From: an uncultured Erythrobacter sp.
GTDB lineage: Bacteria; Pseudomonadota; Alphaproteobacteria; Sphingomonadales; Sphingomonadaceae
Assembly: GCF_947497915.1 (NCBI RefSeq)
Contig: NZ_CANMIJ010000002.1
Location: 744,001 to 808,000, forward strand
Direction: 5' to 3'
DNA: 64,000 nt
A program made the translations under genes and the position numbers. Under the pieces are notes generated by a model. The model worked only from the letters and a program-made list of their open reading frames with translations, made no database searches and was not told the origin of the DNA. Shown one piece after another: positions 1-7,896 of the stretch. Each line of letters starts with the position of its first letter. Position 1 is the stretch's first letter.

Positions 1-7
1 TGGCGGG

Positions 8-1459
8 TTGGTAGCGCGTGGGCGGCAGGGCGACAACGCCGAGCCGCTGTCGATCACCGAGATTTCACAGGCGTTGAAACGCACGGTGGAGGATCGGTTC
101 GGCCATGTGCGGCTGCGCGGCGAATTGTCCGGGGTGAAACGTGCGGCTTCCGGGCACCTGTATTGCGCGCTCAAAGACGACAAAGCCGTGCTCGACGGGG
201 TGATGTGGCGCGGCAATACAAACCGGATGGCGTTCGTGCCCGAAGACGGGCTGGAGGTGATCGCAACCGGCAAATTGACCACATATCCGGGCCGTTCAAA
301 ATACCAGATTGTGATCGATAGCCTTGAACTCGCGGGCGAGGGCGCTTTGCTCGCTTTGCTGGAGAAAACGCGCGCTCGGTTGGAGGCCGAGGGCCTGTTT
401 TCGCGTGAGCGCAAACGCGCTTTGCCGTATCTCCCGCGAACTATCGGTGTTGTCACTTCGCCAACCGGATCGGTTATCCGCGATATCCTTCACCGGCTGG
501 CGGATCGTTTCCCAAGCCATGTCGTGGTGTGGCCTGTCCTTGTGCAAGGCCAAGGGGCCGCTGATCAGGTTTCTGCTGCAATTCGGGGTTTTTCAGACCT
601 TCCGCAGGGCGGTGCGGTGGCACGGCCCGATGTCGTGATCGTCGCACGAGGCGGCGGATCGATTGAGGATCTGTGGAGCTTTAATGAGGAATCGGTGGTT
701 CGCGCCATCGGGGAATGTACCATTCCGGTGATTTCCGCCGTTGGGCATGAGACCGATACAACGCTGGCAGATTACGCGGCAGACCGGCGCGCGCCAACGC
801 CAACGGCGGCGGCTGAAATGGCCGTTCCTGTGCGCGCGGACCTTGATGCGACGCTGGCTGATTTTGCCGCGCGTCAACGCCGCGCTGTTTATCGGCCAGT
901 TGAGCTGGGGCGCGAACGGCTGGAGGCGCGCGTGCGCCGCCTGCCGAAGCCGGAACAGGTGCTTCAGGCACAATCGCAGCGATTGGACGAAGTATCTGAG
1001 CGATTAAGGCGCGGTTTGATGGATCGCGCAGGGCAGGGACGCGAACGTCTTGCGGGAGTGGCCTCGCGATTGTCGCCAAACGCGCTGAAACGTGCCCATG
1101 GCGATGCCAAGAGGCGGCTTGATAGTGCGCGGCTCGTTCCTGCCTTGGTTGAGCGCCCGATTGCGAGCAAACGCGATGCGCTCGCATCGTTGGCGCGGCT
1201 CGCGGAGCAACTGCACCCTGAAAAGCCGCTGGACCGCGGCTATGCCATTGTTCGCGATGCCGCGGGCAAGGCGCTCACCTCCAAAGCGCAGGCGGAGCGT
1301 GAGGCTGCGCTTAAGCTCCAATTCAAAGACGATGTGCTTGAAGTAGCCACAGGCGCCTCGGCGGTGTCAGCACCCGCGCCGCCGCCCAAGCCAAAGCGCG
1401 CGGCGAAACCTAAGCCGACAAGCGGAACCCCGCCGCGCCAGAACGATTTGTTTGACTGA
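8..1459 (+). CDS. xseA: Exodeoxyribonuclease VII large subunit (5' end probably outside window)
   Basis: Catalytic subunit of exonuclease VII, which works with XseB to degrade single-stranded DNA in the cytoplasm. An N-terminal OB-fold region (about residues 15-110) is followed by the family blocks VTSPTGSVIRDI near residue 149 and ARGGGSIEDLW near 213. A long helical Arg/Glu-rich stretch to about 420 and a Pro/Lys/Ala-rich tail complete it. The first in-frame start in the window is a TTG at position 8, and the frame is still open to the window edge, so the true start may lie upstream. Family identity is secure; only the start is uncertain. Confidence 0.95.
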   Translation: MVARGRQGDNAEPLSITEISQALKRTVEDRFGHVRLRGELSGVKRAASGHLYCALKDDKAVLDGVMWRGNTNRMAFVPEDGLEVIATGKLTTYPGRSKYQIVIDSLELAGEGALLALLEKTRARLEAEGLFSRERKRALPYLPRTIGVVTSPTGSVIRDILHRLADRFPSHVVVWPVLVQGQGAADQVSAAIRGFSDLPQGGAVARPDVVIVARGGGSIEDLWSFNEESVVRAIGECTIPVISAVGHETDTTLADYAADRRAPTPTAAAEMAVPVRADLDATLADFAARQRRAVYRPVELGRERLEARVRRLPKPEQVLQAQSQRLDEVSERLRRGLMDRAGQGRERLAGVASRLSPNALKRAHGDAKRRLDSARLVPALVERPIASKRDALASLARLAEQLHPEKPLDRGYAIVRDAAGKALTSKAQAEREAALKLQFKDDVLEVATGASAVSAPAPPPKPKRAAKPKPTSGTPPRQNDLFD

Positions 1460-1482
1460 ACCAGCAATGATAGAGCGAACCT

Positions 1483-1686
1483 ATGTTGATGTCCTCCGGC
1501 AATAAAGCCGCAAAACTCCATTACGGCCCCTCCGCTTTCCGCGTCTTGCGGCCCGGCCAACACGTGTTCTGCGCGGTATCGGGTGAGGTCATTCCTCTCG
1601 AAGAATTGCGCTATTGGAGTGCGGAGCACCAAGAGGCGTATGCCACGCCTGAACTCGCGACGCGCCGCCTGCTCGGCCAAGGGTGA
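1483..1686 (+). CDS. DUF2093 domain protein
   Basis: A 67-residue protein of the small alphaproteobacterial DUF2093 family, recognised by the core FRVLRPGQHVFCAVSG followed by IPLEELRYWS. The function is unknown. It has a single Cys and no signal peptide or membrane segment, so it is probably cytoplasmic. A second possible ATG lies at 1489. Its TGA overlaps the GTG of the next gene (GTGA at 1683-1686), and it follows xseA by 23 bases, so the three genes are probably co-transcribed. Confidence 0.85.
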   Translation: MLMSSGNKAAKLHYGPSAFRVLRPGQHVFCAVSGEVIPLEELRYWSAEHQEAYATPELATRRLLGQG

Positions 1687-2600
1687 GACCCATGGCAATA
1701 GGCTGGATTACACTGGCGCTGACCTGCGCCGTCACTGGCTGCGCGCCGGGTGAAGCCGAAGTCGCGGCGAAGAAAACGCCTGTTGCGGTTCAATCCAAGC
1801 TCGCGCCCGGCGATGTCATCACCATTCCGCATCCGCGCCCGGCGCCTGACTTCAAATATCAGGGCGAATTGACCCAAGGCGGCTGGATCAGAGGATCGGT
1901 TCCTTCCGGCACAGTAAGCGCAACTTTGGGCGATCAACAATTGGCATTCGAGCGGAGAGACTTGGAGTTTTTCGCTGCATTTGACCGCGATAGCCCATCT
2001 AGCCTGACGCTTTCCGCGACACTCGCCAATGGCAAGATTTATTCCGAGCAAATCACCGTCTCCCCGCGCAAGTGGAACATCCAGCGCGTTAATGTCGCAA
2101 AACGCGGCGGGGGCAGCAGCGAAGCATGGTGGAAGAAACGCGAACCGGAATGGCTGGCGATCAAAGGAGCACGTGAGAAAGTCACGGGCGCAATGGGTTG
2201 GCAGCAGAACTTTATCTGGCCGGTAAAGGGCCGCATTTCCGGTCATTTCGGTCGTCAACGCATCTATCGCGGTGAGCCGGGCAGCTATCATTCGGGTATC
2301 GACATTGCTCCGGGCAATGGAGTGCCATTTGTCGCGCCTGCTGATGGTGTTGTGGTGCTCGCTCGGACGGGATTCAGCCTTGAAGGCAACATTATCATCA
2401 TCGATCACGGCGGCGGTCTTAACAGCGCGTTCCTTCATGCCTCCAAACTGGCTGTGAAAGAGGGGCAGGCGGTTAAACAAGGCGATTATATCGGCAATGT
2501 CGGCTCCACTGGTCGATCGACGGGGCCGCATTTGCACTGGAGCCTGAAATGGCGCGATGCACGGCTTGACCCGCTGCTGTTTACCGGCCCGATGAACTGA
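1683..2600 (+). CDS. M23 family metallopeptidase lipoprotein
   Basis: Predicted envelope peptidoglycan endopeptidase of the LytM/M23 family. The N-terminus is a lipoprotein signal ending AVTGC (Cys 20 from the GTG start). An ATG three codons later (1692) is an alternative start. The peptidase domain occupies the last third: His 203 and Asp 207 in HSGIDIA, His 252, and HLHW at 283-286 give the full zinc and catalytic set, so it should be active rather than a degenerate EnvC/NlpD-type activator. The substrate is inferred from family. It overlaps the DUF2093 gene by 4 bases and is followed one base later by the next gene. Confidence 0.9.
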   Translation: MRPMAIGWITLALTCAVTGCAPGEAEVAAKKTPVAVQSKLAPGDVITIPHPRPAPDFKYQGELTQGGWIRGSVPSGTVSATLGDQQLAFERRDLEFFAAFDRDSPSSLTLSATLANGKIYSEQITVSPRKWNIQRVNVAKRGGGSSEAWWKKREPEWLAIKGAREKVTGAMGWQQNFIWPVKGRISGHFGRQRIYRGEPGSYHSGIDIAPGNGVPFVAPADGVVVLARTGFSLEGNIIIIDHGGGLNSAFLHASKLAVKEGQAVKQGDYIGNVGSTGRSTGPHLHWSLKWRDARLDPLLFTGPMN

Positions 2601-2601
2601 C

Positions 2602-3573
2602 ATGAGAAGCCGCCGCCGCCTGATCGCGGCGATTTTGGTGACCACGCTTTGCGCACCGGGGACATGGCTGAGAACGCCGGTTTCATGGGACCCTCCGGCG
2701 GAAATCCGCGTCGAACAGGTTCAAGATTCCGGCGAAACAGGCACATCCGGCTGGGATGTTGCAGGCGTGTGGCAATATAGCGGTGAGAGCCTGCTGTTCG
2801 GCGGATTTTCCGCGCTGGTCGCGCTTCCCGAAAATCGGCTGATCGGTTTTTCAGACAGAGGCGCGCGTTTCAGTCTGAGTGAGCCCGACAGCGAATCGGT
2901 TAGCCAGGCAGTCACCCGCCAGACATTCTCCATAACCGGCCCCGATATGCTCGCCGATGTAGAGGCCGCTGCGCGCAATCCGGAAACCGGTACCTATTGG
3001 CTCGCACTGGAGAATAACCACGGCATTCACCGCTTTGATGCAGACCATTCAGCGCGCGGCATCGTGGCCCTTAATGCCGATACGCTCGGCTGGACGAATA
3101 ACACCGGCGCAGAAGTTATGGCGCGGCTGGACGATGGGCGGTTTGTGATTTTACCCGAGGGGCGCAGGACGGGCCTGATCTTTGGCAGCGATCCGGTTGC
3201 ATCTAAGGCATACGATACCTTTGCCTATATGCCGCCGATCCCCGGCCACGCCGCGACCGATATGGCGCAATTGCCAGATGGACGTGTGCTGCTGCTGCTC
3301 CGCAATGTCGATATTGGCGCAGGCATCCCGCCGTTTGAAAGCAAGATTGCGATTGGCCCCCCGCCGCAGACTGGCCGCACAGAGCCATGGGCCCCGGAAA
3401 TCACTCTCGACCTGACGGGCGTGATCCCGCGCGAGAATTATGAGGGAATCGCTGTTCGTGAATTGGCAGATGGCCGCGTTGCCGTGTGGCTGATATCCGA
3501 CGATAATCTCGCGGTGATCCAGCGGACCTTGCTCGCCAAGCTTATTCTCGATCCGAAATCGCTCGATGATTAA
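2602..3573 (+). CDS. Esterase-like activity of phytase family protein
   Basis: A 323-residue exported protein resembling the esterase-like activity of phytase family (PF13449-type beta-propeller). An Arg-rich start and short hydrophobic stretch (residues 1-25) look like a signal peptide. Propeller-like motifs include GFSDRGARF, YWLALENNHGIHRFD and the NYEGIAV block near the C-terminus, the family's most recognisable feature. The substrate is unknown. Its ATG starts one base after the M23 gene's stop, so it is the last gene of the xseA run, which ends at the terminator at 3591-3624. Confidence 0.8.
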   Translation: MRSRRRLIAAILVTTLCAPGTWLRTPVSWDPPAEIRVEQVQDSGETGTSGWDVAGVWQYSGESLLFGGFSALVALPENRLIGFSDRGARFSLSEPDSESVSQAVTRQTFSITGPDMLADVEAAARNPETGTYWLALENNHGIHRFDADHSARGIVALNADTLGWTNNTGAEVMARLDDGRFVILPEGRRTGLIFGSDPVASKAYDTFAYMPPIPGHAATDMAQLPDGRVLLLLRNVDIGAGIPPFESKIAIGPPPQTGRTEPWAPEITLDLTGVIPRENYEGIAVRELADGRVAVWLISDDNLAVIQRTLLAKLILDPKSLDD

Positions 3574-3590
3574 ATGCACCTGCCAAACGC

Positions 3591-3624
3591 AAAAGGCGCG
3601 CGGAGCAAACTCCGCACGCCTTTT
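3591..3624. terminator. Bidirectional Rho-independent terminator
   Basis: A 15-bp stem with one mismatch (3591-3605 against 3610-3624) and a CAAA loop. It is flanked by AAAA on one side and TTTT on the other, so it forms a U-tailed hairpin on either strand. It sits between the convergent phytase-esterase gene and rpmB and can end both transcripts. Confidence 0.85.
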
Positions 3625-3648
3625 CGCGCATCGCTTCAGCCGTAAGGC

Positions 3649-3936
3649 TTAAGAAGCGGCAGCAGCTTTCTTAAGTTCGCGCTTCACTTTTTGAGCGCGG
3701 GTCGAAAGCTTTTCGTCTTTGGTTTTGAGCAGCCAGTTATCGAGGCCGCCATTATGCTCAACCGAGCGCAGACCGTTGGTCGATACGCGGAACTTGAAGC
3801 TGCGCTCCAGCTTGTCGCTCATCAACGTTACGTTCTGCAGGTTTGGCAGAAAAACGCGCTTGGTCTTGTTGTTGGCGTGGCTGACATTGTTGCCCACCTG
3901 GCGACCTTTGCCGGTCAGTTCGCAAATACGCGACAT
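3649..3936 (-). CDS. rpmB: 50S ribosomal protein L28
   Basis: Ribosomal protein L28, a large-subunit component. The 95-residue product begins [11 protein letters not shown] and has the L28 blocks [12 protein letters not shown] and [14 protein letters not shown], with a basic Ala-rich tail. An upstream in-frame start would add 55 residues unlike L28, so the ATG at 3934-3936 is chosen. It is monocistronic, pointing into the shared terminator. Confidence 0.97.
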   Translation of the reverse strand: MSRICELTGKGRQVGNNVSHANNKTKRVFLPNLQNVTLMSDKLERSFKFRVSTNGLRSVEHNGGLDNWLLKTKDEKLSTRAQKVKRELKKAAAAS

Positions 3937-4075
3937 GATATCTCTCGTTTCGTTCACGGTTGTGGTCCGCACGACTGATTCGGCGGCCCAGAAATTCGGC
4001 CAGAAATCACAATGTTCCCGGGAAGCGGCGCACTTAACCCCGCGCTGGCGAATCGTCAAGCAAACTCGGCTGCCA

Positions 4076-4104
4076 TTGGACGACCGCCACCTTATTGCCA
4101 TAAT
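4076..4104 (+). promoter_or_regulatory. Sigma-70-type promoter of the acidic lipoprotein gene
   Basis: TTGGAC (4076-4081) and CATAAT (4099-4104) are separated by exactly 17 bases, a good housekeeping promoter by spacing and sequence. It predicts transcription from about 4111 and an untranslated leader of roughly 80 bases before the ATG at 4193. Confidence 0.6.
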
Positions 4105-4150
4105 TCTCGGAACCTTCTCGCCACCTTAGTCATTGTAATCGCTATGTGCC

Positions 4151-4171
4151 TCAACACGACGTCTGTGTTGA
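4151..4171 (+). promoter_or_regulatory. Perfect 7-bp inverted repeat in the lipoprotein 5' leader
   Basis: TCAACAC and GTGTTGA flank a 7-base spacer, 21 bases before the start codon and just ahead of the AGGAGG ribosome site. It may be an mRNA hairpin or a repressor site; sequence alone does not decide. Confidence 0.4.
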
Positions 4172-4192
4172 GCGCTGACTAGGAGGATCAAT

Positions 4193-4438
4193 ATGAAAAA
4201 GATTATTACTGCCGCATTCGCCGTCACCGCAACGCTTGGCCTTGCCGCGTGTGACGTAGACCAGACACAAGAACTCGAAGTTCCAGAAGTCAGCGTTGAA
4301 GAAGGCCAGATGCCTGAATTTGACGTTGAGACCGCAGACGTCGATGTGGGCACTGAAGAAGTCACCGTCGAAGTTCCGACTGTTGACGTGGATATGCCCG
4401 ATGACGCCGATGGCGAGCCGGTTACCGGCAACGAATAA
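4193..4438 (+). CDS. Small acidic lipoprotein, function unknown
   Basis: An 81-residue protein with a clear lipoprotein signal: MKKI start, hydrophobic stretch and LGLAAC lipobox with Cys 20. The mature part is almost all Glu, Asp, Val, Pro and Thr, with repeating units of the type EVPEVSVEE and DVETADVDV. It contains no Lys or Arg after the signal and is probably unstructured, for example a cation-binding or spacer lipoprotein (inference). A strong AGGAGG ribosome site lies 6 bases before the ATG. I do not recognise a named family. Confidence 0.8.
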   Translation: MKKIITAAFAVTATLGLAACDVDQTQELEVPEVSVEEGQMPEFDVETADVDVGTEEVTVEVPTVDVDMPDDADGEPVTGNE

Positions 4439-4450
4439 GCAGACAAGCAG

Positions 4451-4918
4451 GTGACGGGGCCGGGCACACGTTGGCCGGTTCCCGCACCGATGCTGCGCGC
4501 CCTTGATTCGGCGCGCGAAGCGGCGGCGGCGGGCGAAGTGCCTGTCGGCGCCGTTGTCGTTTTGGGCGGAAAGATCATTGCGGTTGCTGCCAATGCAACC
4601 CGTACGCCGCCCGATCCGACCGGTCACGCCGAAATCCGCGCCTTGCGCGAGGCCGCTGCAAAGCTGGGCGATGAGCGGCTGACAGGGTGCGACCTCTACG
4701 TCACGTTGGAGCCGTGCGCGATGTGTGCGGGCGCGATCAGCCATGCACGGATCGCGCGGCTCTATTACGCGGCGAGCGATCCCAAAGGCGGCGCGGTGGA
4801 AAGCGGTGCGCGCGTGTTCGAACACGAACAATGCCTGCACCGGCCAGAGGTCTATTCAGGAATGGGCGAAGATGAGGCCGCACAATTGCTGCGCGAGTTT
4901 TTTAAGGAGCGGCGGTGA
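4451..4918 (+). CDS. tadA: tRNA-specific adenosine deaminase
   Basis: Deaminates adenosine 34 to inosine in tRNA-Arg(ACG), allowing wobble decoding. The 155-residue CDA-fold protein carries the zinc and proton-shuttle motif HAE at residues 59-61 and PCAMC at 88-92. The start is the GTG at 4451, 12 bases after the lipoprotein stop. Its 3' end is convergent with the RNase T2 gene, 24 bases away. Confidence 0.95.
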   Translation: MTGPGTRWPVPAPMLRALDSAREAAAAGEVPVGAVVVLGGKIIAVAANATRTPPDPTGHAEIRALREAAAKLGDERLTGCDLYVTLEPCAMCAGAISHARIARLYYAASDPKGGAVESGARVFEHEQCLHRPEVYSGMGEDEAAQLLREFFKERR

Positions 4919-4942
4919 TCGCCTAATCGAGGCCGGTGCGCC

Positions 4943-5662
4943 TCACATCCCTCGCCAGATCTTCGCCTTCGTATTGTCTCGCGCGCCAAACCGCGCAGCA
5001 TCGCAGCGCGTTGGCCGGAACCGTTTGCCATAACAAATCCGTAATTCCTGTAGCCAGCCGCGTTTGTTGAGCTTTACGCCCACGGCGCTCGCCGAAATGC
5101 CGGTATTGGCATCGGCAAAGGCTTTGCGGATGCGGCCCGCGGTGAGGCCCTCCTCGCGGCTGATCCGGTCATAATCGGGGATGCGGTAACTGTCCCACAG
5201 GATCCGGGTGACTTTGAAATAAACCTCTGGCCGGCGAGTCATACAGCTGCCGTGTTTGGCCCATTGCCGCGCTACCAGCTGGGCCGACGGCATCATGCAC
5301 ATATTCGCGCGCACTTCCCGCGTTGTTAGTGTGGCGGGCGCGCGGCACCATTGCGGCCAGCTTCGGCGGCCTTTCGACACACCTTCCGGCCAGAGCCCAT
5401 GCACGACCAGTCCGAAGCGTCCATTATCGCCCGAACATTGCGTCTTGTGAGAGCGGCTATCAGTGCGCGGCTTGCAGAACTCGGGCGACCAGCTGAGCGC
5501 CATTGTATACCCCGTCACCGGCATTTCGCGCCGCTGGCTGCTGGGCGCGACTTTGGGCACAGTCGAGATATTGGGCGCGCGGCATTGGTAAGCCTGCGCG
5601 TGGACGGTGGCGGGGAGGGTGACGAACGCCACGCTTGCAAGGATACTAAATGGTTTCGGCAT
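4943..5662 (-). CDS. Secreted ribonuclease T2 family protein
   Basis: Periplasmic or secreted RNase T2-fold protein. From the ATG at 5662 the product has a Sec signal peptide ending near VHAQA. The first active-site block is HGLWPE with His 88. The second block reads RQWAKHGSC (residues 132-140) and keeps Lys 136 and His 137, but the usual catalytic Glu is Gln 133. Several Cys suggest disulfides. A second start at 5674 adds four residues. The start overlaps the end of the upstream membrane-protein gene, implying translational coupling. Enzyme activity is uncertain because of the Gln. Confidence 0.88.
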   Translation of the reverse strand: MPKPFSILASVAFVTLPATVHAQAYQCRAPNISTVPKVAPSSQRREMPVTGYTMALSWSPEFCKPRTDSRSHKTQCSGDNGRFGLVVHGLWPEGVSKGRRSWPQWCRAPATLTTREVRANMCMMPSAQLVARQWAKHGSCMTRRPEVYFKVTRILWDSYRIPDYDRISREEGLTAGRIRKAFADANTGISASAVGVKLNKRGWLQELRICYGKRFRPTRCDAARFGARDNTKAKIWRGM

Positions 5663-6083
5663 CAATGTTCTCATTCGCAAACCAAAGCCTGGAACTGGGT
5701 GTGAAAAGAAGGGCGATTGCAATGATTTGCAGAATCGGTGCCGCCAACTCCATTGGAACGTACGCCGCTGCAGCCAAGATATAGGAAGGATCTGCGAGAA
5801 ATGGCCAAAGGCGCACGATCCCGAAAAAAACCACGATCCAGCGGGCAATGGGGCTGGCGACAAAGTAAATCCAGACAATCGGGATAAGCGCAATCGTAAA
5901 TAGCGAAAACAGAATCACGATCGCCATATCGCGGTTCCACATTGTCCCGGTGTAGCCCCAAAGCATTCCCTGTGTTTCCAGCGGATGCAATAATCCGCGA
6001 ACCAGCGCGATAACAGCCGAAAGCAAACAGATGGCCGCGAACAGCTTTATCGAAAGCGGCCTTGGACCGCTCGCAATTTTCAT
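5646..6083 (-). CDS. Four-helix integral membrane protein, unknown
   Basis: A 145-residue hydrophobic protein with four predicted membrane segments (about residues 12-30, 52-75, 80-95 and 108-130). No family is recognised. It begins inside the 3' end of nadC (ATGA overlap, 6080-6083) and its own end overlaps the start of the RNase T2 gene, so it is the middle gene of a tight three-gene operon. An alternative reading frame of similar length (5671-6108) has no protein-like features and is rejected. Confidence 0.7.
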   Translation of the reverse strand: MKIASGPRPLSIKLFAAICLLSAVIALVRGLLHPLETQGMLWGYTGTMWNRDMAIVILFSLFTIALIPIVWIYFVASPIARWIVVFFGIVRLWPFLADPSYILAAAAYVPMELAAPILQIIAIALLFTPSSRLWFANENIDAETI

Positions 6084-6940
6084 AGCGGCGTGAAATCCAG
6101 TCCCACATCAGCCGCAGGAGCGCTTTGGGTTAGCCGCCCGACAGAGCAATAATCGACGCCGCTGGCGGCTTTTGCCTTGATCGTGTCCAAGTTGATGCCG
6201 CCGCTGGCTTCAGTGGCTGTGCGGCCTGCAACGATGGCGACGGCCTCTTTCAGAACGTCCGGCGACATATTGTCGAGCAAGAGATGATGCGCGCCTGCTT
6301 CGATGGCAGGCTCAATCTGATCCAGCCGGTCCACTTCGCAAATGATCGGCTTTACGCCTGCATCACGCGCGCGGCGCACGGCTTCGCCAACGCTGCCTGC
6401 AACAGCGACATGGTTATCCTTGATCATCGCCGCATCCCACAGGCCCATGCGGTGATTCTGCGCGCCGCCCATGCGGACCGCGTATTTCTCCAGCACCCGC
6501 AGGCCGGGCAGAGTTTTGCGCGTGTCCAGCAGAGTGCAATGATCACTGTCCATCGCGGTCACATATTCGCGGGCCATCGTGGCGATGCCGGATAGGTGTT
6601 GCACGATGTTAAGCGCGCTGCGCTCTGCGGTCAGAAGCGCGCGGGCGTTGCCTTTCAGGCGCATCAGATCGGTGCCCGCCGCGACGCTGTCACCATCGGT
6701 AACGAGCGTTTCAATCTCGACGCCGGTATCCAGCGCGCGAAAAAACGCCTCGGCTAGCGGCAGACCCGCCACGACCACAGGATCGCGGCTGTCCATTACG
6801 CCTGAAAAACGAGCATCTGCTGGAATTACGCTGGTGGAGGTAACATCCGCCCCGCCGCCCTCAAGGCCGACGCCAAGGTCCTCATCCAGAGTGTCGCGAA
6901 CAAAGCGGGCAAGGTCGAAGCCGGGGAGTGTGAAAGTCAT
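6080..6940 (-). CDS. nadC: Nicotinate-nucleotide pyrophosphorylase (carboxylating)
   Basis: Quinolinate phosphoribosyltransferase: converts quinolinate and PRPP to nicotinate mononucleotide in de novo NAD synthesis. The 286-residue product has the family blocks DTRKTLPGLR (139-148), GGAQNHRMGL (about 158-167) and KDNH (174-177), plus the C-terminal EASGGINLDTI barrel motif. The ATG at 6940 (MTFTLPGFD) is preferred to an upstream in-frame start, whose extra 12 residues are unlike the family. No nadA or nadB is visible here; nadC leads the operon with the membrane protein and RNase T2. Confidence 0.95.
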   Translation of the reverse strand: MTFTLPGFDLARFVRDTLDEDLGVGLEGGGADVTSTSVIPADARFSGVMDSRDPVVVAGLPLAEAFFRALDTGVEIETLVTDGDSVAAGTDLMRLKGNARALLTAERSALNIVQHLSGIATMAREYVTAMDSDHCTLLDTRKTLPGLRVLEKYAVRMGGAQNHRMGLWDAAMIKDNHVAVAGSVGEAVRRARDAGVKPIICEVDRLDQIEPAIEAGAHHLLLDNMSPDVLKEAVAIVAGRTATEASGGINLDTIKAKAASGVDYCSVGRLTQSAPAADVGLDFTPL

Positions 6941-7067
6941 GAAACGGGGTTTGAAGCAGTGCCTTGAATTGCGCAAGCGGGGAGCTTTTGTTTGCGCATT
7001 GCATCCGGGGTGCGGTTTCCTCGCGCCTGCAGGTGCCCGAAGCGAAGCGAAGGAATAGCGCCGAGGA

Positions 7068-7089
7068 CGAATGCGCGGATGCGCATTCG
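7068..7089 (-). terminator. Perfect 9-bp hairpin downstream of the response regulator gene
   Basis: CGAATGCGC (7068-7076), loop GGAT, GCGCATTCG (7081-7089), placed 8 bases past the stop of the LytTR gene on its strand. There is no T-run, so it may be an intrinsic terminator without a U tail, an mRNA 3'-end stabiliser or a dispersed repeat. Confidence 0.4.
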
Positions 7090-7096
7090 CAGCGAA

Positions 7097-7894
7097 TCAA
7101 TGCACGAAGCGCGCGACGACATCGCGATAAGACCGTGAAACCTTCACCTCTGCGCCGCTATCCAGCACCAGGAAGCATTCGCCATTGGTGTGCGGTTTCA
7201 CCTGACGCACCTGATCGAGGTTGACGATGGTGGAGCGGTGGACGCGCTGGAATTTGCGCGGATCCAGCCTGCGCTCGAGGTCTTTCATCGTCTCGCGCAG
7301 GATCAGCGAATTGTCGCCGGTGTAGATGCACATGTAATCGCCAGCAGCCTCGATATGCTCGATGCTTTCAACTTCGACGCGAAAAATCTGGCCGCGATCT
7401 TTCACATTGATCAGCTTTTCAAACCTGTCCGCACCTGCATCATCGCCTTCGCTGAAATTGGCGGCGCGGTCTGGCGCGACTTCGGCCAGCACGCCAAGCA
7501 ATTGTTCGGCGTCTTCGGACGATTTCTTTTCGGCAATGCGTTGACGCACACGCTCGATCGTGTCGGCAAGCTTGTCTTCGTCGACCGGCTTCATCAGATA
7601 ATTGACCGCGTTCGCTTCAAACGCGCGGATCGCGTGCTCTTCGTAGGCGGTGACAAATACGAACAGCGGCGGTTCAATTTCCATCACACCTTTGACGACA
7701 GAAAATCCATCAAACCCGGGCATCTGGATGTCGAGAAACACAAGATCGGGCTTTTCTGTTTTGATTTTGCGGATCGCCTCGCGCCCGTTTGAGCAGGTGT
7801 CGATCACTTCGACATCTTCAAACGGCTCTAGCCGGACTTGCAGTCCTTGAATGGCGAGCTTCTCATCGTCGACGAGGATGGTGCGAATAGTCAT
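7097..7894 (-). CDS. LytTR-family response regulator
   Basis: Two-component regulator with an N-terminal receiver domain (residues 1-120: acidic pair Asp 9-Asp 10, phospho-acceptor Asp 55 in FLDIQMPG, Lys 102 in MKPVD). A Glu/Asp-rich linker leads to a C-terminal LytTR DNA-binding domain (about 160-265, with YMCIYT, FQRVHRSTIVNL and VSRSY). It lies 2 bases downstream of the sensor kinase gene, so the two form a LytS/LytR-type pair. Targets cannot be read from this window. Confidence 0.93.
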   Translation of the reverse strand: MTIRTILVDDEKLAIQGLQVRLEPFEDVEVIDTCSNGREAIRKIKTEKPDLVFLDIQMPGFDGFSVVKGVMEIEPPLFVFVTAYEEHAIRAFEANAVNYLMKPVDEDKLADTIERVRQRIAEKKSSEDAEQLLGVLAEVAPDRAANFSEGDDAGADRFEKLINVKDRGQIFRVEVESIEHIEAAGDYMCIYTGDNSLILRETMKDLERRLDPRKFQRVHRSTIVNLDQVRQVKPHTNGECFLVLDSGAEVKVSRSYRDVVARFVH

Positions 7895-7896
7895 AA

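Noticed and set aside
1611..2645. Long minus-strand frame (344 codons) opposite the M23 gene
   Set aside because: It is fully antisense to a clear peptidase, has no ribosome site or domain, and is rich in Arg, His and Cys as GC-rich shadow frames are.
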